Part shown: in pieces, positions 15,252-24,927 of the stretch
Numbering within the stretch: position 1 is the first letter of the stretch
Layout: the number at the start of each line of letters is the position of its first letter
Source of the DNA: VRUE01 sp033856195
GTDB lineage: Bacteria; Actinomycetota; Thermoleophilia; Solirubrobacterales; 70-9
Direction of reading: 5' to 3'
Assembly (NCBI GenBank): GCA_033856195.1
Contig: JAWVFL010000055.1
Span: forward strand, 62,001-126,000
DNA: 64,000 bases
Made by a program: the position numbers and the translations under genes
Notes under the pieces: generated by a model
What the model saw: only the letters and a program-made list of their open reading frames with translations
Database searches by the model: none
Told to the model about the DNA's origin: nothing

Positions 15252-15317
15252 GTGGCAAGCGCTGTGGTGGCGGTTCGGACTCGGACCCTTGCCACTTTCC
15301 TTGCCACCCCCCTGCCA
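15252..15317 (+). repeat. Right arm-type integrase sites of element 1
   Basis: TTGCCA units start at 15289 and 15301 and a CTGCCA unit at 15312, about 12 bp apart; GTGGCAAG at 15252-15259 is an inverted copy. They match the left-arm units at 8341-8360. Confidence 0.6.
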
Positions 15318-15367
15318 AATCGACCCTTTCCGGCCTCGGGAAGCGGCGGATTCCGCTTGCTGCTGCG

Positions 15368-15410
15368 ATGCCGGAGGAGGGACTCGAACCCCCGACACGC
15401 GGATTATGAT
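15368..15410 (-). repeat. Right attachment site of element 1
   Basis: Perfect 43-bp copy of 8189-8231. It completes the tRNA-Met gene with element-borne 3' sequence. Confidence 0.92.
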
Positions 15411-15442
15411 TCCGCTGCTCTAACCAGCTGAGCTACTCCGGC
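15369..15442 (-). tRNA. tRNA-Met(CAT)
   Basis: 74 nt without encoded CCA. Acceptor GCCGGAG/CTCCGGC with discriminator A, D arm GCTC...GAGC, anticodon stem GCGGA/TCCGC with loop ATCATAA (anticodon CAT), five-base variable loop and a T arm GGGGG-TTCGAGT-CCCTC. An elongator tRNA-Met is most likely; the CAT-anticodon tRNA-Ile2 cannot be excluded by eye. It is the integration target of element 1. Confidence 0.9.
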
Positions 15443-15510
15443 GGGGTCAGAGATCGTAGCGATGGCGGGGCTGGGCTCGCCCTTGGGCGATAGGGCTTAG
15501 CCTTGTTGCG

Positions 15511-16458
15511 GTGACGCAGGAACTGGATAGAGCGGTGCGCACGGTTCTGCGTGATTGCCTGCGGGTCGAACCGGCCGAGGAGGTGCTGGTGATCTGCAAT
15601 CCCGTCACCGAGGAAATTGGCGCGTTGATGCGGATCGAGGCCGAGGGAGATGGGGCATACGCGACTCTTGCCGTGATCTCTGAGCTCGAATCGAATGGCG
15701 CCGAGCCGCCGACCCCGGTCGCCGCCGCGATGATCGCCTCGCACGTCGTGATCGCGCCGACGATTCAGTCGCTCTCCCACACCTACGCGCGCCGTGCCGC
15801 CAACCAGGCGGGAGCGCGGATCGCCACGCTCCCCGGCGTCACCGAGGACATGCTGGCGCGCCTGATGAACGCCGACATGGGCGAGCTGAGGCGGCGCGGC
15901 GCAGCGCTTGCCGCGGCCCTGCGCAGTGGCCAGGAGGCGCGGATCACCTGCCAGCACGGCAGCGACCTGCGGCTTGGGCTCGAGGACCGGGTTCCGATCG
16001 CCGATGCCGGCGTGCTCGACGCGCCCGGCGCCTTCGGCAACCTGCCCTGCGGCGAGGCATTCGTCGCGCCCAGCGGGGGCGAGGGCACGCTCGTCGTCGA
16101 CGGCTCGATCGCCGGCGTGGGAAAGGTCGAGACGCCGGTCGAGCTGACCGTTCACGACGGCCATCTCACCGACGCCACCGGCCCGGAGGGCGCGACCCTG
16201 CTGGAGTTGCTGACCATGCACGGCGAGGACGGCACCAACATCGCCGAGCTCGGCATCGGCACCAACGAAGAGGCCACCCTGACCGGCAACATCCTCGAGG
16301 ACGAGAAGATCCTCGGCACCGCGCACGTCGCTTTCGGCGCCTCGGCCGCGATCGGCGGCAAAGTACAGGTTCCGGTGCACCTCGACTGCGTGGTCCTCGA
16401 ACCCAGCATCGAGATCGATGGCGAGGAGATCGTCCGCGCCGGTGAGCTGCTCGTCTGA
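15511..16458 (+). CDS. M29-family metallo-aminopeptidase
   Basis: 315 aa, GTG start seven bases after TAGCCT (15498-15503), hence probably leaderless. The C-terminal half carries the M29 hallmarks: NIAELGIGTNEEA, a Glu in EKILGTAHVAFG and PVHLDCVV. These contribute the metal-binding Glu, His and Asp residues. The enzyme releases N-terminal amino acids from peptides in the cytosol. It is somewhat shorter than classical AmpS/AmpT (about 400 aa) and lacks part of their N-terminal region. The next gene follows 2 bp downstream. Confidence 0.8.
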   Translation: MTQELDRAVRTVLRDCLRVEPAEEVLVICNPVTEEIGALMRIEAEGDGAYATLAVISELESNGAEPPTPVAAAMIASHVVIAPTIQSLSHTYARRAANQAGARIATLPGVTEDMLARLMNADMGELRRRGAALAAALRSGQEARITCQHGSDLRLGLEDRVPIADAGVLDAPGAFGNLPCGEAFVAPSGGEGTLVVDGSIAGVGKVETPVELTVHDGHLTDATGPEGATLLELLTMHGEDGTNIAELGIGTNEEATLTGNILEDEKILGTAHVAFGASAAIGGKVQVPVHLDCVVLEPSIEIDGEEIVRAGELLV

Positions 16459-16460
16459 GC

Positions 16461-17351
16461 GTGTCGTTGCCGCTGCTCGCAGTTCCCAACGTCTCCGAGG
16501 GTCGCGAGGCGGCTCACATAGACGCTCTGCAGCGGGCCTTCACCCGCGGGGCGGATCTGCTCGACCGCCACTCGGACGCCGACCACGGCCGCACCGTCTT
16601 CACTCTTGCGGGCGAGGCGGCCTCGCTTCGCGAGGCGCTTATATCCGGCGCGGAGCAGGCGATCGAGACGATCGACATGAGCACCTACGACGGGCTGCAT
16701 CCCGCTGTCGGCGCGCTCGACGTCTGTCCGCTGGTCTGGGCCGATCCGGCCCTGCGGGCCGCGGCGCGCATCGAGGCGGTCGAGGTCGCCGAGCAGGTGG
16801 GTGGACTCGGTGTGCCGGTGTTCCTCTACGGCGAGCTGGCGACCCGTCCCGAGCACGCCGAGCGCGCCTACTTTCGCAACGGCGGGCTGGCCGAGCTTTG
16901 GCTGCGGATGGAGGGGGGAGGGCTGCGCCCGGACTTCGGCCCGGAGCTGCCGCACGTCACCGCGGGCGTGACGCTGGTCACGGCCCGGCCGCCCCTCGCC
17001 GCCTTCAACGTCGAGCTCGACAGCGACGACGTCGAGCTTGCCCGCGCCGTGGCCGCGGGGTTGCGCGAGTCGGGGGGCGGCCCGGCGGGCGTGCGCGCGA
17101 TCGGGCTGCCGCTTTCCAGTGGCCGCACCCAGGTGTCGACCAACGTCCACGACCCCTTTGCCGTGCCGCTCGCCGAGGTGGTCGCGAGGGTGCGCGCGCT
17201 GGCGCAGCCGCTTGGGGCGAAACCGGTCGAGGCAGAGGTCGTCGGGCTGGTTCCGGAGGCGGCCCTGGCCGGCTACCCGAGTGATCTGCCGATTCGCGAT
17301 TTCGAGGACGCCAAGCAGACGATCGAGTCCCGCCTTGCGGGCGCTTCCTAG
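16461..17351 (+). CDS. Glutamate formimidoyltransferase
   Basis: 296 aa, GTG start. The family blocks are clear: VPNVSEGR at the N-terminus, LDRHSDADHGRTVFTL and DGLHPAVGALDVCPLV. The enzyme moves the formimino group from N-formimino-glutamate to tetrahydrofolate (histidine degradation, one-carbon supply). The second domain of the animal enzyme (cyclodeaminase) is absent, as usual in bacteria. Two bases separate it from the aminopeptidase gene. No histidine-degradation genes are nearby, so the homologous folate role (5-formyl-THF handling) is also possible. Confidence 0.85.
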   Translation: MSLPLLAVPNVSEGREAAHIDALQRAFTRGADLLDRHSDADHGRTVFTLAGEAASLREALISGAEQAIETIDMSTYDGLHPAVGALDVCPLVWADPALRAAARIEAVEVAEQVGGLGVPVFLYGELATRPEHAERAYFRNGGLAELWLRMEGGGLRPDFGPELPHVTAGVTLVTARPPLAAFNVELDSDDVELARAVAAGLRESGGGPAGVRAIGLPLSSGRTQVSTNVHDPFAVPLAEVVARVRALAQPLGAKPVEAEVVGLVPEAALAGYPSDLPIRDFEDAKQTIESRLAGAS

Positions 17352-17373
17352 CTCCGGCCGCTAGATTCACGCC

Positions 17374-17739
17374 ATGGCCCAGACCAAGAAAAAGCGCCGT
17401 CGCAAGCATCGCGGCACGCAGGGGGGCCGCGTCGACAGCAGCCGCCGCGCGTCCCGTCCCCAGAGCCGCGCCGAGGCGAAAGCCCGCGCCCGCGCCGGCG
17501 CCAAACGCGGCCCGCGCGGCGATCACCCGCCGACCTGGCGCAGCTCGGTCATCCGCGGCCTCGTCGCGGCGGCGATCTTCACCGTCGCGCTGCTGCTGGT
17601 CTTCAAACGCTCGCCCGGGGCAGCGCTCGGCCTCGGCGCCTTCATGCTGGTCTTCTACATCCCGGCCGGCTATTACATCGACCTGCACATGTGGCGTCGT
17701 CGAGAGCGGTCGCGGATGCGATCCTCAGGCGGCTCGTGA
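17374..17739 (+). CDS. Small basic membrane protein, function unknown
   Basis: 121 aa. Residues 1-55 are strongly basic (KKKRRRKHR and several Arg/Ala runs), followed by two hydrophobic segments (about 60-78 and 85-105) and an Arg-rich tail. TAGATT ends six bases before the ATG, so a leaderless start is likely. Its TGA overlaps the GTG of the next gene. Cationic N-terminus plus two helices suggests an inner-membrane protein contacting nucleic acid or lipids. Confidence 0.6.
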   Translation: MAQTKKKRRRKHRGTQGGRVDSSRRASRPQSRAEAKARARAGAKRGPRGDHPPTWRSSVIRGLVAAAIFTVALLLVFKRSPGAALGLGAFMLVFYIPAGYYIDLHMWRRRERSRMRSSGGS

Positions 17740-18377
17740 GCCTCGAGGTTCACCAGCTCACCGTCGGCCCGATCGCGGAGAACTGCTTCGTCGTCCGCGA
17801 GGAGGGGGGCGACAAGGCGCTCGTCGTCGACCCGGGAGAGGAGCCGGATCGAATCCTCTCCCAGGTCGAGGAGACCGGGGCGGAGGTCGAGGCGATCCTG
17901 ATCACCCACTGCCATTTCGATCACGTCGGCGCCGTCACGCCCGTCGCCTCGGCGACCGGGGCGCCGGTCTACTGCCCCGAGATCGAGGTGCCGGTGCTCG
18001 CCGACATCATGTCGTTCACGTTCCCTGGCTTCGGGCCTTATGAGGGATACGAAGCCGATGAGACCGTAAAAGGGGGCGAGGCGCTCGAGCTGGCCGGGCT
18101 GACGCTGGACGTGCTCTTCACGCCCGGCCACAGTCCCGGCCACGTCACCTACTCGATCCGCGGCGAGGACACGATCTTCTCCGGCGACGTCCTCTTCCAG
18201 GGCTCGGTCGGTCGGGTCGACCTCCCCGGCGGCGACGGCCCCACCCTGCTCCAGTCGATTCAGGCGTTGCTCGATTCCCACCCCGCCGAGACCGTCGTCT
18301 ATCCCGGTCACATGGGAGTGACTACGCTCGGCGCCGAGCGGGCGACCAATCCCTTCCTCGCTTCGCTCTCGAGCTAG
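17736..18377 (+). CDS. Metallo-beta-lactamase-fold hydrolase (glyoxalase II-like)
   Basis: 213 aa from GTG 17736, overlapping the previous stop (GTGA); a longer frame from 17691 lies inside the previous gene. The zinc-binding THCHFDH, then TPGHSPGH, SGDVLFQGSVGR (Asp) and a final YPGHMG give all metal ligands of the family. Small proteins of this size hydrolyse glutathione-like or other thioesters. The neighbour of hisS in mycobacteria is an equivalent gene, so context supports orthology. Confidence 0.8.
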   Translation: MSLEVHQLTVGPIAENCFVVREEGGDKALVVDPGEEPDRILSQVEETGAEVEAILITHCHFDHVGAVTPVASATGAPVYCPEIEVPVLADIMSFTFPGFGPYEGYEADETVKGGEALELAGLTLDVLFTPGHSPGHVTYSIRGEDTIFSGDVLFQGSVGRVDLPGGDGPTLLQSIQALLDSHPAETVVYPGHMGVTTLGAERATNPFLASLSS

Positions 18378-18417
18378 GCGGCGGGGGAGCGGTAGGCGCC
18401 GGTAAGGTCGCGACTCT

Positions 18418-19664
18418 GTGGCGGGACACAAGTACCAGGCACCGCGGGGCACTTTCGACGTGTTGCCTGACGCTGCGCGCGTGCGCCGCCGGATCGAGCG
18501 CACCGCGGCGGAGATCTTCGCTCGTGCCGGCTACGAGCCGATCGCCACGCCCAGCTTCGAGGACACCGAGCTGTTCGAGCGCGGCGTCGGCCACTCCACC
18601 GACATCGTCCGCAAGGAGATGTTCACCTTCGAGGACAAGGGCGGCCGCAGCCTCACGCTGCGCCCCGAGGGGACGGCGCCGATCTGCCGTGCCTACGTCG
18701 AGCATGGCATGCAGACGCTGGCGCAGCCGGTCAAGCTCTCCTACGTTGGGCCCTTCTTCCGCCACGAGCGCCCTCAGGCCGGCCGCTACCGCCAGTTTCA
18801 CCAGCTTGGCGCCGAGGCGATCGGTACCGACTCGCCCCTGGCCGATGCCGAGCTGATCGGCCTGCTTGCCGAGTTGCTGGCGGAGCTGGGCGTGCCGGGG
18901 GTCGAGCTGCGACTCGGCAGCCTCGGCTCGCTGGGCACGCGACAGGCCTATCTCGAGGAGCTGAAGGCGCACCTGCACGCGCACGAGGGAGAGTTGGCGA
19001 AAGAGGTGCGCGAGCGCATCGACGCCAATCCGCTGCGCGCCTTCGACTCCGACGACGAGGGGACGCGGGCGGTGATGGAGGCGGCGCCGAAGTTGGTCGA
19101 GCGCTTGGAGGGCGAAGACGCCGAGCACTTCGCGGAGGTGCGGGACCTGCTTGACGCCTGCGGCGTCGCCTACTCGATCGATCCCACTCTGGTCCGCGGC
19201 CTCGACTACTACACGCGCACGATTTTCTCCTTCGTCTGCGATCGGCTTGGCGCCCAGTCGGAGATCGGCGGCGGCGGTCGCTACGACGGCCTGATCGAGC
19301 AGCTCGGTGGCCGGCCCACTCCCGCCGTTGGCTGGGCCGCGGGCATCGAGCGGATCATGCTGGCGCTGGACGAGGAGGAGCCGGCCCCGGCTCGGGACGT
19401 CTTCGTGGCCATTGCCGACGAGGACGCTGAGCGGCGTTCGTTGGCCCTGGTGCTGGTCGGCGAACTGCGCAAGGCGGGGCTCTCCGCTGAGGTCGACCTC
19501 GGCGGGCGCGGCCTCAAGGGCCAGCTCAAGCACGCCGATCGGATCGGCGCCCGTCGCGTCCTCATCCTCGAGGCCGGGGGCGCCCAGCTGCGCGACATGT
19601 CAAGTGGCGAGCAGCGCGCCGTCGGGACCGACAACCTGATCGAGGAGATAACCGGGGGGGAGGC

Positions 19665-19668
<4 letters not shown>
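18418..19668 (+). CDS. hisS: Histidyl-tRNA synthetase
   Basis: 416 aa, GTG start nine bases after TAAGGT (18403-18408). Class II motifs are present: motif 1 around PSFEDTELF, motif 2 FRHERPQAGRYRQFHQ, the histidine-binding LVRGLDYYTRT and motif 3 GGGGRYDGLIEQLGG. A C-terminal anticodon-binding domain follows. The start of aspS overlaps its stop by 4 bp (ATGA), so the two synthetases are coupled, as in several bacteria. Confidence 0.95.
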
Positions 19669-21454
<1,786 letters not shown>

Positions 21455-21458
<4 letters not shown>

Positions 21459-21742
21459 GCTTCGCCGACCGGATCCGGGCCGCGTTCACGCGCTCGCCGG
21501 GACCGGGCGTTACGCCAATCCACGTTGACGATCCCAGCTATGACAGCTGGGAGGTCGTGCGGGACTTCGCCGACGTAAAGACGGCGCGCGCCTGGCACCA
21601 GGCGCTGAAAGACGCCCACATCGAGGCGGTTCTCACCGTCGATTGGCCGCTCGACCGCTATGGCCGTGGCGACATCGCTCTGCGCGTCCGCCCCGAGGAC
21701 TGGAGCGAGGCCGAGCTGCTCCTCTCCAACCTGGACGATTGA
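21455..21742 (+). CDS. Small cytosolic protein, DUF2007-like
   Basis: 95 aa, ATG overlapping the aspS stop (ATGA). The alpha/beta pattern, ARAWHQALKDAHIEAVL, a loop, then IALRVRPEDWSEAELLL, resembles the small DUF2007/signal-transducing fold. Assignment is by pattern only. It is co-translated with aspS. Confidence 0.55.
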
Positions 21743-22003
21743 CCCTCGTCAGCGCTCCCGCGCGGTGGTACGGTTGGCCCAGAGGCTCGAGCCCGTACGA
21801 GAGCCGTCTCACCGTTTGACCCAACACAAACGGCGCGGGAGCTGATCTCTCTCGGTCCTGTGGGATCGCGAGGAGGCGCCCACCCTTTACTTCAAGGGAT
21901 CAAAGCCAGAGGCGGTAACGGCGGGCTGGGGCCTCTTTTGCGTTGCGCTTTCGCCACACCTTGCGCACCACCCGCGTGCCGCGCCGAGCGACCATCGGCC
22001 CCG
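21743..22003 (+). other. Structured intergenic region, no gene seen
   Basis: No coding frame is convincing here. The segment can form GGCTCGAGCC (about 21785), CCGTTTG...CAAACGG and CCCTT...AAGGG hairpins. It may be the long leader of the next gene, or a small RNA; no sigma70 promoter pair is clear beyond TACGGT at 21779-21784. Confidence 0.3.
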
Positions 22004-22972
22004 ATGTCTGCCGAGACGCGTGTTTCCCATCCCATTGATGGCAAATCCGCGTTTCGTTCAGACGACGACCGCATCGGCGCGCTCGCGGAGGCCCAGCACG
22101 GCGTCGTCGCTCGTCGGCAGCTATTGATGATGGGGATCGGGAGGGGAGCGGTCGAGAGGCGGATTGCCCGCGGGCGACTCCGTCGGGTGCATCGGGGCGT
22201 TTACGCCGTCGGGCACAGGCCATCGACCCGGGAGAGCCGCTGGATGGCCGCCGTCTTGTCGGCGGGTGCCGGTGCCGTATTGAGTCACCGATCCGCCGGC
22301 TCGCTGTGGCGGATCCTGTCTCCTACGTCAATCGCGCCTGAAGTGACCCGGGCGACCCGGTATGAGTCACGGCCTGGCCTGCGGGCTCACTGCGGGACGT
22401 TGAGACCCGACGAGGTCACGCGCCTGAATGGGATCCCGGTCACATCGGCGCCCCGCACCGCGCTTGACCTCGCGGAGCTCTTGACCGTGCATCAGCTGGA
22501 GAGGGCGCTGAACGAGATGGAAGTCCGGAGAATCACCGACCGACTGTCGATTCCCAAACTGCTGGAGCGGTATCCCGGAAAGCGGGGAGCGGCCAAGCTG
22601 AGGATTCTCCTCGCGGACAACGCCGAGGCTCGAGGGGTCACTCGCAAGGAACTCGAGGCCCGATTCGCAGCGCTCCTCGAAGCCACCGATCTGCCGCGCC
22701 CGCGGCGCAATGCCGATGTCGCCGTCCGCGGTCGCTTCTTTGAAGCCGACTGCCTCTGGGCCGAGCAACGGGTCATCATTGAGCTTGACGGCCGAGCTAC
22801 GCATGGCACCGGGCGAGCGTTCGAGAAGGATCGCGAACGGGATCGGCTTCTGCAGTCCGATGGCTGGCGTGTGGCCCGCATTACCTGGCGTCAGCTGCGT
22901 GACGATGCGCCCGCCGTCATGGCCGACCTGAGCAGGCTGCTGCGGAAAGATGGTCAGGCTCCTACCCTGTAG
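22004..22972 (+). CDS. AbiEi-type winged helix plus DUF559 endonuclease-like protein
   Basis: 322 aa from ATG 22004, where the first domain begins. Residues about 20-75 form the AbiEi antitoxin-like winged helix (ALAEAQHGVVARRQLLMMGIG, IARGRLRRVHRGVYAVG). The C-terminal 100 residues have a Vsr/DUF559 nuclease-like core: DVAVRGRFFEADCLWAEQRVIIELDGRATHG with acidic residues, then RDRLLQSDGWRVARITW. Such proteins are common orphans in actinobacteria; a DNA-repair or defence role is assumed. No toxin partner is adjacent. Confidence 0.7.
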   Translation: MSAETRVSHPIDGKSAFRSDDDRIGALAEAQHGVVARRQLLMMGIGRGAVERRIARGRLRRVHRGVYAVGHRPSTRESRWMAAVLSAGAGAVLSHRSAGSLWRILSPTSIAPEVTRATRYESRPGLRAHCGTLRPDEVTRLNGIPVTSAPRTALDLAELLTVHQLERALNEMEVRRITDRLSIPKLLERYPGKRGAAKLRILLADNAEARGVTRKELEARFAALLEATDLPRPRRNADVAVRGRFFEADCLWAEQRVIIELDGRATHGTGRAFEKDRERDRLLQSDGWRVARITWRQLRDDAPAVMADLSRLLRKDGQAPTL

Positions 22973-22974
22973 CG

Positions 22975-24450
22975 ATGGACCGCGAGCTGTTCGACGCATA
23001 TCTGCACGACGGGAGCCGGCTTGGGCCGGCTGTGGAGGGTGCCTTCACGGGTGCCGCCGGTGGAGCCGCTTGTGGCGATCTGTCGCGAGTGTCGCTGGCG
23101 GTCGAGGAGGGCAGGATTGCGCGGGTCACCTTCGATGCCGAGGGGTGCGGGGCGACGCGAGCGGCTACGGCGGCTGTTGCGGAGATGGTCGACGGCGGGG
23201 GGGTGCTCGATGCGGCTCGGATTGGGACCGACGAGGTTGACGATGCAATTGGAGGGCTGACGCCGGCTAAGCGCCACGCGGCACAGCTAGCGGCCGATGC
23301 TTTGCACCGGGCGTTGGCGCAGGCGGCGGCCTCGACCCAGGCTCTCGTGACGATAGGCAACGGTGAGACGGCGGATGCACGCGGCCGAGACGTCGACCGC
23401 GTGCTGGTCGCCATGTCAGGCGGGGTCGACAGTGCAGTGGCGGCCTTGCTGGAGCGCGAGCGTGGGGCGGAGGTGGTCGGGGTGACGCTGAAGCTTTGGG
23501 CCGACGCCGAGACGGATGGCGCCAAGGCCTGCTGCTCGCCCGAGGCGGTGCTGGGGGCGCGGGCGCTCGCCCAGTCCCTGGACATCCCGCACCTGACACT
23601 CGACCTCGAGGAGCAGTTCCGGCGTCGGGTCGTCGCCGAGTTCGTCTCCGGCTATGCGGCCGGCAGCACGCCCAACCCCTGCATCGCCTGCAACGGCGAG
23701 GTGCGGATTGCGGCAATGGTCGACTTGGCCGAGCGGCTCGGCGCCAGCCACCTCGTCACCGGCCACTACGCGCGCATCGTCGAAGACGGCGAGGGGCCGC
23801 TGCTGGCCGCCGGGTTCGATGCGAACAAGGACCAGAGCTACATGCTGGCCGCCCTGCCGCCCGGCTTGTTGAACCGGGTTCGCTTCCCGCTCACCGAGCT
23901 GACCAAGCCCGAAGTGCGCGAGATCGCCGCTCGCCAAGATCTGGCGGTGGCGAAGAAGCCCGAGAGCCAGGACCTCTGCTTCCTCTCTGGCCAGGGCAAG
24001 TCCGATTTCCTGCGACGCCACGGTGGCCTGCGCGAGCGCGACGGCGACCTGCTCGATCGTTCCGGCAAGGCGATCGGGCGCCACCGCGGCCATCACAACT
24101 TCACCGTCGGCCAGAGGCGCGGCATTCGCGTCTCCGCGGAGGAGCCTCTCTACGTCCTCGCCACCGACGCGATGGCGAACACGGTCACGGTGGGTCCGCG
24201 CCGTGACCTGATGGCTCGGACCGTGCGCCTATGCAACGCCGTCCTGCACCGCGACGGCGAAGGGGTCGACGGAGTGCGCCTGCGCTACCGCTCGCAGCCC
24301 GTCCCCGCCGCGCTGACCGCGACGGAGACGGGGAGGCACGCCGAGTTGCAGGTCGAGCTGGGCGAAGAGTTCGCCGGCGTCACACCCGGGCAGACGGCCG
24401 TGCTGCTGCGTGGCGAGGCGATCGTCGGCCACGGCACGATCGCCGGCTAG
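22975..24450 (+). CDS. mnmA: IscU/NifU-like scaffold domain fused to tRNA 2-thiouridylase MnmA
   Basis: 491 aa. Residues 1-120 match the NifU/IscU scaffold: GAACGD (Cys33), EGCGATR (Cys58) and AKRHAAQ, where His101 is kept but the third cysteine is alanine. Residues about 140-491 are MnmA: SGGVDSAVAA (PP-loop, 148-157), ACCSPE (Cys186/187), NPCIACN (Cys236/239), GHYAR, DLCFL (Cys335) and FTVGQRRGI. MnmA thiolates U34 of Lys, Glu and Gln tRNAs. The fusion implies local delivery of an Fe-S cluster or sulfur. TACCCT ends six bases before the ATG, inside the end of the previous gene: leaderless. Confidence 0.88.
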   Translation: MDRELFDAYLHDGSRLGPAVEGAFTGAAGGAACGDLSRVSLAVEEGRIARVTFDAEGCGATRAATAAVAEMVDGGGVLDAARIGTDEVDDAIGGLTPAKRHAAQLAADALHRALAQAAASTQALVTIGNGETADARGRDVDRVLVAMSGGVDSAVAALLERERGAEVVGVTLKLWADAETDGAKACCSPEAVLGARALAQSLDIPHLTLDLEEQFRRRVVAEFVSGYAAGSTPNPCIACNGEVRIAAMVDLAERLGASHLVTGHYARIVEDGEGPLLAAGFDANKDQSYMLAALPPGLLNRVRFPLTELTKPEVREIAARQDLAVAKKPESQDLCFLSGQGKSDFLRRHGGLRERDGDLLDRSGKAIGRHRGHHNFTVGQRRGIRVSAEEPLYVLATDAMANTVTVGPRRDLMARTVRLCNAVLHRDGEGVDGVRLRYRSQPVPAALTATETGRHAELQVELGEEFAGVTPGQTAVLLRGEAIVGHGTIAG

Positions 24451-24455
24451 TTCGA

Positions 24456-24863
24456 CTACGACGCCTGTTTTTCCGCCTTGCGTTCGTCGTGGCGCAGCTT
24501 CGCGGCTGCTTTCACACAGCGGCTGTAGGCCGTGCCCTTCTCGCCTTTGACGTGCTTTTTGCTTTCGCCTTTGCAGGTCTGGCGCGGGGTCTGGCTTGGG
24601 TGCTCGGCGGCGTGGGCCATGCTGGTCACGCAGCGACTGAACGCTGTCCCTTTCTCGCCTTTGACGTGCTCCTTGCTTTCACCCTGGCAGTACTTGCCGT
24701 AGGCCTTCGCCGGTGGTGGCGGGGGCGGGGCGGGTTCGTAGTTCGGACCCTGTCCTTGCCCTTGACCCTGCCCCTGCCCGTTTCCGGGTGTCGCCAGCGC
24801 CATGGCCGGGACGATCAGCGCCAATACTCCGACTGCGACTGAGAGTTTCAGGTACGCCTTCAT
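24456..24863 (-). CDS. Secreted protein with duplicated Cys-(18)-Cys motif
   Basis: 135 aa with a signal peptide (MKAYLKLSVAVGVLALIVP..., cleavage near ALA, about 24), a Gly/Gln repeat region and a proline run, then two copies of a 20-residue unit C-x-GESK-HVKGEKGTA-SRC (residues 59-78 and 97-116). The four cysteines are exactly 19 apart. The ribosome site AAGGAGG is five bases before the ATG. Extracellular, probably disulfide-bonded; a lineage-typical family of unknown function. Confidence 0.7.
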   Translation of the reverse strand: MKAYLKLSVAVGVLALIVPAMALATPGNGQGQGQGQGQGPNYEPAPPPPPPAKAYGKYCQGESKEHVKGEKGTAFSRCVTSMAHAAEHPSQTPRQTCKGESKKHVKGEKGTAYSRCVKAAAKLRHDERKAEKQAS

Positions 24864-24927
24864 CGTGCCTCCTTCGACTGCGGTCGAACTTTCGATATGC
24901 GCCTAAAACGGGTGACGCGTCGGTTCG

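Larger units (their letters stand above)
8189..15410. mobile_element. Integrative element 1, about 7.2 kb, in tRNA-Met(CAT)
   Basis: A 43-bp perfect direct repeat (8189-8231 and 15368-15410) bounds the segment. The right copy is the 3' half of an intact tRNA gene and the left copy is an orphan tRNA fragment, the classic footprint of tyrosine-recombinase integration. Inside lie an integrase, excisionase, replication-relaxation protein, small regulators, a PIN toxin candidate, an HNH nuclease and unknown cargo. No conjugation ATPase, capsid or terminase genes are seen, so it is a small mobilisable or replicating integrative element rather than a full prophage. Confidence 0.9.

Noticed and set aside
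21743..22003. 6S RNA gene
   Set aside because: The region folds locally but lacks a clear promoter, a rod-like closed shape and a terminator, so I only list it as a structured gap.
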